In this document: one piece after another, positions 50,819 to 59,581 of the stretch
Position numbering within the stretch: the first letter of the stretch is position 1
Layout of the letters: each line of letters starts with the position of its first letter
Assembly: GCA_029262065.1 (NCBI GenBank)
Contig: JAJDAC010000019.1
Coordinates: 1-64,000, forward strand
DNA from: Candidatus Krumholzibacteriota bacterium
Lineage (GTDB): Bacteria; Krumholzibacteriota; Krumholzibacteriia; JAJRXK01
Length of the DNA: 64,000 nt
Reading direction: 5' to 3'
Notes under the pieces: generated by a model
Seen by the model: only the letters and a program-made list of their open reading frames with translations
Database searches by the model: none
Told to the model about the DNA's origin: nothing
Made by a program: the position numbers and the translations under genes

Positions 50819-51619
50819 ATGGCCCTGGAGTTCGAACATCTCGAGATGGAGACCGAAGACCAGATCGCCTGGATCACGTTGAACCGTCCCGAGCACTTCA
50901 ACGCGTTCGCCGGCGAGATGCGCGAGGAGCTGCTGCAGGCGCTTCTTGAATTCCAGGAAGACGAGGACGCCCGCGTGGCCGTCATTACCGGCAAGGGTCG
51001 CGCGTTCTGCTCGGGCGGCGACGTGAAACACATGGTGAAGCTGAAAGAAGAAGACGCCGACTTCGAACACATGCGACCACTGCTCGATGCCGGCCGCCGT
51101 GTGGTCAGCCTGATCCATTCCATTCCCAAGCCCATCGTCGCCATGGTCAACGGCGCGGCCGCCGGAGCCGGGTGCAACCTGGCGCTCGCTTGCGACCTGC
51201 GCATCGCCAGCGATGCCGCCTTTTTTGCCCAAAGCTTCATTCACGTGGGACTGCACCCCGACTGGGGCGGAACGTTCTTCCTGCCGCGACTGGTGGGCAC
51301 CGCGCGCGCCCTGGAACTCATGTGGACGGGCCGGAGAGTCGAGGCCGCCGAGGCCGAAGAGATTGGCCTGGTCCATCAGGTGGTGCCCCATCCCCACCTG
51401 AAGGAGCATACGACACGCTTCGCGCGACGCCTGACCAAGGCCCCCACCACGACCGTGCGATTGGTCAAGATGGCTGTCTACAACAGCTTCCACCACGACC
51501 TGAACGATATGCTCGACTTCGAGGCCGATGCCCAGGAGCAGTGTTGGGCTTCACCCGAAAGTGCCGAGGGGATTCGCGCTTTCGTGGAGCGCCGCCCGCC
51601 CATCTTTCCCAGAGCCTAG
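50819..51619 (+). CDS. enoyl-CoA hydratase/isomerase family protein lacking the hydratase glutamates
   Basis: 266 residues from ATG 50819, 2 bases after the ALDH stop. Crotonase oxyanion-hole strands R-A-F-C-S-G-G-D-V and G-A-A-A-G-A-G-C-N-L-A-L-A-C-D are present. The two catalytic glutamates of classical hydratases are not: the first position is N (C-N-L-A-L) and the second region reads H-P-D-W-G-G. That pattern fits an isomerase (PaaG-like) or another crotonase activity better than a hydratase. Confidence 0.85.
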   Translation: MALEFEHLEMETEDQIAWITLNRPEHFNAFAGEMREELLQALLEFQEDEDARVAVITGKGRAFCSGGDVKHMVKLKEEDADFEHMRPLLDAGRRVVSLIHSIPKPIVAMVNGAAAGAGCNLALACDLRIASDAAFFAQSFIHVGLHPDWGGTFFLPRLVGTARALELMWTGRRVEAAEAEEIGLVHQVVPHPHLKEHTTRFARRLTKAPTTTVRLVKMAVYNSFHHDLNDMLDFEADAQEQCWASPESAEGIRAFVERRPPIFPRA

Positions 51620-51620
51620 A

Positions 51621-51639
51621 CCCGGGCTGGTTTCCCGGG
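51621..51639 (+). terminator. short hairpin after the crotonase gene
   Basis: CCCGGG (51621-51626) and CCCGGG (51634-51639) can pair across a 7-base loop, just after the stop. No T tract. Termination is possible but weakly supported. Confidence 0.3.
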
Positions 51640-51738
51640 CCCAACTTCACTATGCTGAAGGGGACGATCGTCGCCCCTTGACCCTGACGCTGTACTTCCA
51701 ATACGTGGGAGAACTGCGTTCGGCTCGGGAGGTAACCA

Positions 51739-52431
51739 TTGCGACGAATTGTCAGCCCCACCCTGATCATTCCGCTCATGCTCGCGAGTCTGCTCGCGAT
51801 CAACACGACCGTTACGCATGCCGACGGACTCTACGTCGGACACGGTCGGCGGTCCCATGACCACGACTGGAGCGTGCGCATCAACGGCGCCGCTGGTCTC
51901 CACGGTGCGTTCGACGGGTTCGACCGACTGAACGACTTCGGCCAGCAACGTCACCCCTTCGGGGGTTACGCGCACGGTGGACTGGAGTTCGCCGTGGGCA
52001 ACGACAACAGTCTGGAGATCTTCGGCCTGTACCGGGAGTTGGACGACACCGACCGGTTCCGCGTGCTGGCCTTCAACGGAACGACAGACTTCGTGTTTCG
52101 GCAGGACGAAGTGAAAGCCTGGAGTATCGGCGGGACCCTTCGCCACTACATGCCCAGTAGTCGTCGATCGGCGGGCTACTTCGGCGTGGGCGCGGGGTAT
52201 GTGCACGCCGAGTCGGTTCACTTCGAGGCGGTGGAGGGAGTCCCCGTCTTTGATTTTCAATCCGAGGACGATGCGGGTGAGATCCACGCCGTCCTGGGAT
52301 GGGATGGCCGCTTGGGTCGGAATCTGACCGCCGGCGTGGAGATAGGATATCGACACGGCTGGTTGTCAGATCCGAACGACTTCAGCGGCCTGCTGCTCGG
52401 GGTTCGATTGGGTGTGCTGGTGGGGCCATAA
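51739..52431 (+). CDS. outer-membrane beta-barrel protein
   Basis: 230 residues from TTG 51739, with GGAGG 8 bases before. Signal peptide ends at about 27 (A-I-N-T-T-V-T-H-A). Alternating hydrophobic strands with aromatic ends follow (W-S-V-R-I-N-G-A-A, G-G-L-E-F-A-V-G, L-E-I-F-G-L-Y-R-E-L, Y-F-G-V-G-A-G-Y-V-H-A, H-A-V-L-G-W-D-G-R-L, G-V-E-I-G-Y-R-H-G, L-L-L-G-V-R-L-G), as in small 8-strand OmpA/OmpW-type barrels. The last strand ends L-V-G-P rather than in an aromatic residue. Specific function unknown. Confidence 0.78.
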   Translation: MRRIVSPTLIIPLMLASLLAINTTVTHADGLYVGHGRRSHDHDWSVRINGAAGLHGAFDGFDRLNDFGQQRHPFGGYAHGGLEFAVGNDNSLEIFGLYRELDDTDRFRVLAFNGTTDFVFRQDEVKAWSIGGTLRHYMPSSRRSAGYFGVGAGYVHAESVHFEAVEGVPVFDFQSEDDAGEIHAVLGWDGRLGRNLTAGVEIGYRHGWLSDPNDFSGLLLGVRLGVLVGP

Positions 52432-52521
52432 GCGTTCCGGCCCTGCATGGCATCAACATCACCCGGACGGGGCCCGGGCTCAGGCGCCAGCTGGTAGATC
52501 CCGCTGGCGCCGACTTGTTTC

Positions 52522-52713
52522 GGGGCCCCGCGAACGCTGGGATTCTCTGAGGCGCTAGCCTTGAACCTCGGGGTACGCGGCGCCTCAGGAGGGGGCCCCG
52601 CGAACGCCGGGATTCTCTGAGCGCTAGCCTTGAACCACGGGGTACGCGGCGCCTCAGGAGGGGGCCCCGCGAACGCCGGGATTCTCTGAGGCGCTAGCCT
52701 TGAACCTCAGAGG
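52522..52713. repeat. 70-bp tandem repeat, about 2.7 copies, each with a 9-bp hairpin
   Basis: Units start at 52522, 52592 and 52661 (GGGGCCCCG). Each has CTGAGGCGC (for example 52547-52555) and GCGCCTCAG (52580-52588) as a perfect stem around a 24-base loop; the second copy has lost one base in its left arm and the third is cut short at 52713. It fills most of the 301-bp gap between the barrel gene and the hydratase gene, both of which run into it. No coding sequence is in the gap. Confidence 0.93.
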
Positions 52714-52740
52714 TTTGCGAACCTCGTATTGGCTAGCGCC
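52690..52740. terminator. inverted repeat at the end of the hydratase gene
   Basis: GGCGCTAGCC (52690-52699) and GGCTAGCGCC (52731-52740) are perfectly complementary across 31 bases, and the right arm includes the hydratase stop codon. It overlaps the third repeat unit. Possible terminator for either convergent gene. Confidence 0.45.
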
Positions 52741-53524
52741 CCTCGAACTTCGCGACGCGCTTCTCCACGTAAGCCGCGATGCCTTCTTTGGCGTCGCTGC
52801 TCTGGAACAACAGCTGCTGCAGCTCTCGTTCGATCGCCAGCGCTTCCGAAAAGGGCACTTCCAGACCCGAGCAGACGGCGCGCTTGATGTTGCCCACGGC
52901 CTTGCTGGCCTTGTGCGGCGGCGCGAACTGCTTCGCGTAGCGCATGACATCTTCCCAGTAGGTCGCACCATCGTAGATGTCGGTGATGATCCCCATCTCC
53001 TTGGCCTCGTCGAACTCCATGGTACGGCCGGACACCATCAGCTCGATCGAGCGTGACTTGCCCAGGATTCGCGCCAGGCGCTGGGTGCCGCCGGTGCCGG
53101 GCAACACGCCCAGGGCCACTTCCGGCAGGCCGATCTTGCCACCGTTCTTCTTGGCAATGCGCAGATCGCAGGCCATGGCGATTTCCAGCCCACCACCCAC
53201 GGTGTGGCCATTGAGAGCGGCGATGACCAGCTTGGGAGTCTGCTCGAGACGGATGAGCGTCTCGTTGGCGTGCAGGCAGAAGTAGTATTTGAAGGTGGGG
53301 TCCATCGCGTTCAGCATGCCGATGTTGGCGCCAGCCGAAAAGAACTTGTCGCCGGCTCCCCGCAGAAGGATCACGTACACGTCGTTGTCAAACCGGGCCT
53401 TCAGGATGCACTCGTCGAGGTCCCGCATCATTTCGTGCGTGTAGGTGTTGGCGGGCGGATCGTCCATGGTGAGGATGGCCACGCCCTCATCCACCTCGTA
53501 CTTCACTAGCTTCGTGTCGCTCAT
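52733..53524 (-). CDS. enoyl-CoA hydratase
   Basis: 263 residues from ATG 53524 (AAGGGG upstream). Both catalytic glutamates are in place (G-G-G-L-E-I-A-M-A-C-D and L-P-E-V-A-L-G-V-L-P-G-T-G-G-T-Q-R-L), with oxyanion strand K-F-F-S-A-G-A-N-I. Hydrates trans-2-enoyl-CoA. It is divergent from the 3-hydroxyacyl-CoA dehydrogenase gene, the next step in the pathway, across a 192-bp gap. Confidence 0.93.
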   Translation of the reverse strand: MSDTKLVKYEVDEGVAILTMDDPPANTYTHEMMRDLDECILKARFDNDVYVILLRGAGDKFFSAGANIGMLNAMDPTFKYYFCLHANETLIRLEQTPKLVIAALNGHTVGGGLEIAMACDLRIAKKNGGKIGLPEVALGVLPGTGGTQRLARILGKSRSIELMVSGRTMEFDEAKEMGIITDIYDGATYWEDVMRYAKQFAPPHKASKAVGNIKRAVCSGLEVPFSEALAIERELQQLLFQSSDAKEGIAAYVEKRVAKFEGR

Positions 53525-53716
53525 TGGCATCCCCTTGCGGATTCTGAGTGGTTCGGGCTGCGCCGCGGCAATCGCGGCCCGGGAAATCTAGCAATAGAAA
53601 GCCCGAGCCTCAACCCGCCCCGCCGCTTGAGACCTGCCCGCTGGCTCTGATAGCATCCGCCAGCGCCGACTGAAACCCCTTTTGCCTGACCTGGAACCTC
53701 CGCCGAAAGAAGCCCA

Positions 53717-54586
53717 GTGAGCCCCAAGCACACCGAAATCAAACGAATCGCCGTGGGTGGCAGCGGCACCATGGGGCTGGGTATCGCGCACGTGGCCGCC
53801 GTCGGCGGCTACCAGACCGTGCTGTACGACGTGGCCGCCGACCAGCTCGACCGGGCGCGGGCCACGATCGAGCGCAACCTGGCCAAGGGTGTCGACCGGG
53901 GGAAGCTGGAGGCGACCGTCCGCGATGCGGCCCTGGCGCGGCTGGAATACACCACCGACCTGGCCGCGGCCTGCCAAGACAGTCAGATGCTGATCGAGGC
54001 CATCCCCGAAAGGGTGCAGCTCAAGTTCGAGTTCTTTCGCGAGGCCCAGAAACACCTGCCGCCGGACGCCGTGGTGGCCACCAATACCAGCGCGCTCTCC
54101 ATCACCGAGCTGGCTTCGTCGCTGGACGACCCCTCGCGCATGGTGGGCATGCACTTCTTCAACCCCGTGCACCTGATGCGTTTGATCGAGGTGATCCGCG
54201 GACTGCAATCGTCGCAGGCGGCCGTGGCCGCGGCTCTGACCGTCGCCGCGGCCATGAGCAAGACGGCGGTGGAGGTGAACGAAGCGCCGGGTTTCGTGAC
54301 CACCCGAATCAACGCGCTGATCGGCAACGAAGCCTTCTACATGCTCCAGGAGGGCGTAGCCTCGGCCGAGGGAATCGACACCGCGCTCAAACTGGGGCTC
54401 AATCATCCCATGGGCCCATTCGAGTTGGTTGACCTTGTGGGGCTGGATACACGGCTTTCGATCCTTCGCTACCTGCACTCTACGCTCGGCGAAAAGTACC
54501 GACCTTGTCCACTTCTGGAGAAGTACGTGAAGGCGGGTCGTCTGGGCCGCAAGAGCGGGCGTGGCGTATATTCCTACGACAATTAG
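53717..54586 (+). CDS. 3-hydroxyacyl-CoA dehydrogenase (3-hydroxybutyryl type)
   Basis: 289 residues from GTG 53717. NAD loop G-G-S-G-T-M-G-L-G; catalytic residues in N-T-S-A-L-S-I, M-H-F-F-N-P-V-H and G-F-V-T-T-R-I-N; C-terminal L-G-L-N-H-P-M-G-P-F-E-L-V-D and G-R-K-S-G-R-G-V-Y. This is the single-domain PaaH/Hbd class. It oxidises 3-hydroxyacyl-CoA to 3-oxoacyl-CoA; the thiolase is not in the window. Confidence 0.93.
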   Translation: MSPKHTEIKRIAVGGSGTMGLGIAHVAAVGGYQTVLYDVAADQLDRARATIERNLAKGVDRGKLEATVRDAALARLEYTTDLAAACQDSQMLIEAIPERVQLKFEFFREAQKHLPPDAVVATNTSALSITELASSLDDPSRMVGMHFFNPVHLMRLIEVIRGLQSSQAAVAAALTVAAAMSKTAVEVNEAPGFVTTRINALIGNEAFYMLQEGVASAEGIDTALKLGLNHPMGPFELVDLVGLDTRLSILRYLHSTLGEKYRPCPLLEKYVKAGRLGRKSGRGVYSYDN

Positions 54587-54590
54587 ACTT

Positions 54591-54616
54591 CTCCCGTAGA
54601 AACGGCGAAACGGGAG
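54591..54616 (+). terminator. hairpin after the 3-hydroxyacyl-CoA dehydrogenase gene
   Basis: CTCCCGT (54591-54597) and ACGGGAG (54610-54616) with a 12-base loop, five bases after the stop. No T tract. Confidence 0.4.
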
Positions 54617-54765
54617 TACCTTGGTGAGTACCTGCGTGCTTGCCAGCAGCAGGACTGTCTTCTACCCTACTCCTTCACATCTCGCCCGATCGGCACGGAT
54701 GCCCTGGCGGAAGACCGGGGCTTTCTCGTGTACACAATCACCCATCGGAGAGGGACCGAACCTCC

Positions 54766-55920
54766 ATGCGATACATGGTGCTCGGCGCGGGCCAACAGGG
54801 ACGAGCCATTTCGTTCGATCTGCTGCGCGATCCTGAGAATGAAGTGATCCTGGCCGACAGCGACCCCGACGCGCTCGAAGACGTCATGTCCTGGCTCGAC
54901 GACCCTCGAGTAGACGTGGAACCCATCGACGCCGGCTCGCGCGAGGAAATTCGCGCCGTCATGGAAGATTGCGACGTGGCCATTTCGGCCCTGCCGTACA
55001 AGTTCAACGTCGACCTGACGGAAGACGCCATTGCGGCGGGGACCCATCTGGTCGACCTGGGCGGCAACAACTCGGTCGTGCAGGCCCAGTTGGAACTGGA
55101 CGCCGCCGCCCGCGAAGCCCAGGTGACCGTGATTCCCGACTGCGGATTGGCGCCCGGCCTGGCCGTGTACCTGGCCGCCGACGCCACGCAGCGACTGACG
55201 CGCGTCACCTCGTTGAAGATTCGCGTGGGTGGCCTGCCGCAAAAACCGCAGGGCGAACTCGAATACATGATCACGTTCAACGTCGAAGGACTGCTGAACG
55301 AATATAGCGAGCCGGTCATCGCCCTACGCGAGGGCGAACTGGTCACGCTGGAGCCGTTGGCCGACTTCGAACGCGTGAACTTTCCCGAGCCCTTCGGCGA
55401 ACTCGAGGCGTTCAACACCAGCGGCGGTCTGTCGACGTTACCGCAGTCCATTGGTCACAAGGTCGACAACATGGACTACAAGACGCTGCGCTACCCCCGC
55501 CACGGCGAGAAGATGCGCGCGTTCTACGAGCTGGGCCTGTTCGATCGCGAACCCCGCAAGCTCGACGACGGCCGCGAAGTTGTCCCGCGCGAGCTGTTGA
55601 CCCAGCTGATCGAACGCACCTGCGATTACCCCGAGGCCGACGTGGTGCTCATCCGCGTGGTGGCCCAGGGTTTGAAGAACAGTGTCCCGGTTACCGTGAA
55701 GACCCAGATCATCGATCGCTTCGATCGCGAGAACGGCATTACCGCCATGATGCGCATGACGGGTTATCCCGTATCCATCGTGGCCGGCATGCTGGCCCGT
55801 GGCGACATCGACATGCGGGGCGTGGTGCCCGGCGAGCGATGCATCCCCATGGAACTCTTCCGTACCGAACTGAAGCAACGCGACGTACAACTCGAGGAGG
55901 TCGTGCGGGTAACCGATTAG
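54766..55920 (+). CDS. saccharopine dehydrogenase family protein (lysine 6-dehydrogenase-like)
   Basis: 384 residues from ATG 54766, after GGAGAGG. NAD(P) loop M-V-L-G-A-G-Q-Q-G-R-A-I at 4-15, then the V-D-L-G-G-N-N and P-D-C-G-L-A-P-G segments, which are shared by lysine 6-dehydrogenase and related oxidoreductases. It would oxidise an amino acid such as lysine; the exact substrate is uncertain. In a cluster with peptidases and acyl-CoA enzymes, amino-acid breakdown is plausible. Confidence 0.85.
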   Translation: MRYMVLGAGQQGRAISFDLLRDPENEVILADSDPDALEDVMSWLDDPRVDVEPIDAGSREEIRAVMEDCDVAISALPYKFNVDLTEDAIAAGTHLVDLGGNNSVVQAQLELDAAAREAQVTVIPDCGLAPGLAVYLAADATQRLTRVTSLKIRVGGLPQKPQGELEYMITFNVEGLLNEYSEPVIALREGELVTLEPLADFERVNFPEPFGELEAFNTSGGLSTLPQSIGHKVDNMDYKTLRYPRHGEKMRAFYELGLFDREPRKLDDGREVVPRELLTQLIERTCDYPEADVVLIRVVAQGLKNSVPVTVKTQIIDRFDRENGITAMMRMTGYPVSIVAGMLARGDIDMRGVVPGERCIPMELFRTELKQRDVQLEEVVRVTD

Positions 55921-55953
55921 TCCCTGCGCCAACTCGGTCATCTCTCGCCAGTC

Positions 55954-57762
55954 ATGAGTGCTCCCAAGGTCCACTACTTTCTTCGTATCGCCGACCAGGC
56001 CGCCCGCCGGTTTGGCATTTGCGTCCGTGTCGATGACCCCAACGGCAAGCCCATCCAACTGCGGATGCCCGCCTGGGTCCCCGGCAGCTACGTCATTCGC
56101 GACTTCGCCGGACACGTGTCGTCAGTCGAGGCCACCCAGGGTGGCCAACCCGTCGACATTCGCAAATCCGACAAGTCCACCTGGACGCTGACGCCCGCGG
56201 CCGGGCAAGCCTGCGAAATCAACTATCAGGTGTACGCGCCCGAACTGACGGTGCGCACGAACGATATTTCGCACAACCACGCGTTCGTGAATCCCGCGGG
56301 AACCTTCTTCGCGGTCGTCGGACGCGAGTCCGAGGAAGCCACACTCTCGATCGAAGAACCGTCGGGGTGGCGTGTTTCCACTTCACTCGAGCCAAACGAG
56401 CCCGGGCCCTACCGCGTACCCAACTACGACATACTGGTCGACTCGCCGATGGAAATCGGCCCGCACGACGTTCACCGTTTCGAAGTCGCGGGCAAGCCGC
56501 ATGAGCTGGTAGTACACGGCGAGGGCAATTTTGAACTGAACACGATGGTGGAAGACACCCGGCGTATCTGCGAGACGCTCGTGGACTTCTTCGGCGATCT
56601 GCCGAGTCCGCGTTACCTGTTCATCCTGCTGCTCACCGCCAATCGCGGCGGCGGGTTGGAACACGCCGACAGCTCGGTACTGGCCTGGCCCCGCCACAAG
56701 TTCCGTCCCTTGAAGGAATACCGGAAGTTCCTGACGCTCGTATCGCACGAGTACTTCCACCTGTGGAACGTGAAACGGATCCGGCCCGAGGTCCTGCTCG
56801 AGTTTGACTACTCCAGCGAAACCTACACGCGCCTGTTGTGGATCTTCGAAGGCATCACCAGCTACTTCTCTGAACTCTTGCCCGTTCGCACCGGCGTGTA
56901 TCCGGTCTCATTCTTCCTGGAGCTGCTGGCCGAACACACCGTGAACGAATCTTCGCGCGGCGGCCGCGTGTCACACAGCCTGGCCGAAAGCAGTTTTGAC
57001 TCCTGGATCAAGCTGTACCGGCCCACCCCCGATTCCTACAACAGCCAGGTGAACTACTACGAGAAGGGCCAACTGGTGGCCATGCTTCTCGACCTTCATC
57101 TGCGCGAGGCCTCGTCCGATCAGCAGAACCTGGACGAAGTCATGCGGCACCTCTACCGAGAGGTATACCAGCGTGGACGCGGCGTCCCCGAAGACGGCTT
57201 CGCCGACGAGGTGCGGGCCGCGACCGGAATAGACATATCCGGCTTTCTGGAGGAGCACGTCCTGAACGCCAGCCAGATCGACATGGACCAGGGGCTGGCC
57301 AAGCTGGGACTGCGTCTGCGCGAGAAGGAACTCGAAGAAGGAGAAACAGGATCGTGGCTGGGGGCCACGGTGACACCGCAAGGCGGCAACCAACTGGCCC
57401 AGGTGTGCCTGAACGGCCCGGCCCATGACGCGGGCCTGATGGCTGGCGACGAGATCATTGCCCTCGATGGAGTGCGCGTGAGCCACGAACTGCTCAAGCG
57501 CGTGGGCACCTACGAGCCCAACGAGACCGCGCGGTACACCGCGTTTCGCCGTGACGAATTGGTGGAGGGCACCATAACCTTCGTTCCCAATCCGTACCGC
57601 ACGCGCGAAATCGTTCCGCTCCCCGACGCCACGGCCCAACAGCGAACTCGCTTTGAGTCCTGGAGCAACGTGGCCTGGGATGACGCCTTCGACGATAGCG
57701 AAAACGCCGGTGCCAACGGATCAGGCGACCGCGCCGCTACAGGGGCGCACACGCAGCCGTAA
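55954..57762 (+). CDS. M61 family metallopeptidase with PDZ domain
   Basis: 602 residues. N-terminal beta domain (1-190), catalytic helix with H-E-Y-F-H at about 265-269 (S-H-E-Y-F-H-L-W-N-V-K-R) and the third zinc ligand in the nearby F-E-G-I-T, then a C-terminal PDZ domain at about 455-545 (G-L-M-A-G-D-E-I-I-A-L-D-G). M61 enzymes are glycyl-type aminopeptidases. No signal peptide, so probably cytoplasmic. Its end overlaps the convergent peptidase gene by 26 bases. Confidence 0.92.
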   Translation: MSAPKVHYFLRIADQAARRFGICVRVDDPNGKPIQLRMPAWVPGSYVIRDFAGHVSSVEATQGGQPVDIRKSDKSTWTLTPAAGQACEINYQVYAPELTVRTNDISHNHAFVNPAGTFFAVVGRESEEATLSIEEPSGWRVSTSLEPNEPGPYRVPNYDILVDSPMEIGPHDVHRFEVAGKPHELVVHGEGNFELNTMVEDTRRICETLVDFFGDLPSPRYLFILLLTANRGGGLEHADSSVLAWPRHKFRPLKEYRKFLTLVSHEYFHLWNVKRIRPEVLLEFDYSSETYTRLLWIFEGITSYFSELLPVRTGVYPVSFFLELLAEHTVNESSRGGRVSHSLAESSFDSWIKLYRPTPDSYNSQVNYYEKGQLVAMLLDLHLREASSDQQNLDEVMRHLYREVYQRGRGVPEDGFADEVRAATGIDISGFLEEHVLNASQIDMDQGLAKLGLRLREKELEEGETGSWLGATVTPQGGNQLAQVCLNGPAHDAGLMAGDEIIALDGVRVSHELLKRVGTYEPNETARYTAFRRDELVEGTITFVPNPYRTREIVPLPDATAQQRTRFESWSNVAWDDAFDDSENAGANGSGDRAATGAHTQP

Positions 57763-59512
57763 GCCAGGCTCGCTCGGGTCGCGACAACCTCGGACCCAAT
57801 TCGCGCTTTACCCGACGATGGTATTCGTTGAACCACCTGCGTTCCGCATCGGTCAGAAGTTTGGTGTCGACCAGACGACGTTCGATCGGGCACAGGGTCA
57901 GGGTTTCGAAGCACAGAAAGCCGTTTGCGAGCTGCGGATCCTCGTTCACCAGCAACAGGCTTTCGATACGAATCCCGTACTCTCCATCGAGGTAGAAGCC
58001 GGGCTCGTTCGACTGCACGTTCCCGGGCTCGAGCGCCACCCCGGTGCACCGTGCCGAAATGGCTTGCGGACCTTCGTGCACGTTGAGGAAAGAGCCGACG
58101 CCGTGGCCCGTACCATGGTTGTAGTCCAGCCCCGCTTCCCACAAGGGCAATCGCGCCAACGTGTCCAAACGCAATCCACGCACGCCACGCGGGAACTTCG
58201 CGCGCGCCAGGGCGATGTGTCCTTTGAGCACCCGCGTGAAGCGGTCCTTCTGCTCGCGCGTAGCCGACTTTCCCATTAGAAGGGTGCGTGTGATGTCGGT
58301 GGTTCCGTCGAGGTACTGCGCCCCCGAATCCACCAGATAGATGCCGCGGCGCTGGAGCTTGGCGTTCGACTGCTCATCGGCGGAATAGTGGATGATGGCG
58401 CCGTGCGCGCCGTAGCCCGAGATGGTGCCGAAACTCAGACCCTGGAAGTGATCACCCTGGGCTCGAAACTCGGCCAATTGATCGGCGGCGGAGATCTCGG
58501 TCAAGCCGCTCTTGTTCATGGCGCCTTCGAGCCAATGCATCCAGCGCACCATGGCCACGCCGTCGCGGCGATGGCACTCGCGCATGCCATCCATTTCGGT
58601 CGGGTTCTTGCGCGCCTTCATGGTGCCTACCGGACTGGCCCCCACCACCAATTCCGCGTCGCCCAGCACGCTGACGATCCACTGGTTCACGGTTTCGGCG
58701 TCGATCCACACCCTGGCCTTGTCTTTCTCCAATTTCGCCAGCGCGTCGGCCACCGAGTTGTAGGGCCGCACATCTACTTTTCCCAGCGAACGGATGAGCT
58801 TGGGCGGAACCTTCCTCTCGTCGACGAACAACGTTGCGCGGTCTGCAGTGACAATGGCGTAGGCAATGACCACCGGGTTGAACTCGACGTCGGTACCGCG
58901 GATGTTGAACAACCAGGCGATGGCATCGAGCGTGGTGAGTACGTGGGCCTGGGCCCCGTGCTTCTTCATTTCGGCCCGCAGTCGCCGCAACTTCGACGCG
59001 GTGGTCTCGCCCGCGAACTTCCTGGCCAAACCGAAAGCCAACGAAGCGGGCCGCGCCGGCTGATCGGCCCACACCGAGTCCACGAGGTTCTCGTCGACGT
59101 ATTCCAATGAAGCGTCGACGTCGTCCAGTTCGTCTTCGAGATCCTCGGCCTGCTGCATCGATATCAGGCGGGGGTCCACCCCCACCTTGTCGCCAGCCCC
59201 CACCGCCTTCACCAGGAACTCCTCGAGGCTGGGCACTCCGGGCATGCCCATCTTGAACAACTTGATACCGCTGCCCTTGAGCTCTGTCTCGGCCTGCAGG
59301 AAGTAGCGTCCGTCGGTCCAGAGACCCGCGTGGTCCGCGGTAACCAGAACGTTGCCCGCTGAACCCGAGAATCCGCTCAGGAAGCGTCGCCGCTGCCAGC
59401 ACTCGGGCACGTACTCGCTCTGGTGGGGATCGGTGCTGGGCACGTAGTACGCCTTCAGCCCGTGCTTCTTCATGAGTTGCCGCAACGTCGCGACGCGTTT
59501 GCGAACGGACAT
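57737..59512 (-). CDS. Xaa-Pro aminopeptidase (M24B)
   Basis: 591 residues, the long cytosolic aminopeptidase-P form with two creatinase-like N-terminal domains. Metal ligands of the pita-bread fold: D in L-V-D-S-G-A-Q-Y and D in D-G-T-T-D-I-T-R-T, H in H-G-T-G-H-G-V-G, E in I-R-I-E-S-L-L and E-T-L-T. It removes N-terminal residues before proline and so complements the M61 enzyme next to it in peptide breakdown. Confidence 0.94.
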   Translation of the reverse strand: MSVRKRVATLRQLMKKHGLKAYYVPSTDPHQSEYVPECWQRRRFLSGFSGSAGNVLVTADHAGLWTDGRYFLQAETELKGSGIKLFKMGMPGVPSLEEFLVKAVGAGDKVGVDPRLISMQQAEDLEDELDDVDASLEYVDENLVDSVWADQPARPASLAFGLARKFAGETTASKLRRLRAEMKKHGAQAHVLTTLDAIAWLFNIRGTDVEFNPVVIAYAIVTADRATLFVDERKVPPKLIRSLGKVDVRPYNSVADALAKLEKDKARVWIDAETVNQWIVSVLGDAELVVGASPVGTMKARKNPTEMDGMRECHRRDGVAMVRWMHWLEGAMNKSGLTEISAADQLAEFRAQGDHFQGLSFGTISGYGAHGAIIHYSADEQSNAKLQRRGIYLVDSGAQYLDGTTDITRTLLMGKSATREQKDRFTRVLKGHIALARAKFPRGVRGLRLDTLARLPLWEAGLDYNHGTGHGVGSFLNVHEGPQAISARCTGVALEPGNVQSNEPGFYLDGEYGIRIESLLLVNEDPQLANGFLCFETLTLCPIERRLVDTKLLTDAERRWFNEYHRRVKRELGPRLSRPERAWLTAACAPL

Positions 59513-59581
59513 ACGCTCCTGGCCTTTTCATTGGGGAAAACCGAGTGGGCAGTATACGTCACACCCGCCCAGGTTCGAAGG

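Noticed and set aside
52522-52713. CRISPR array
   Set aside because: The repeats are tandem with no unique spacers, and no cas gene is nearby.
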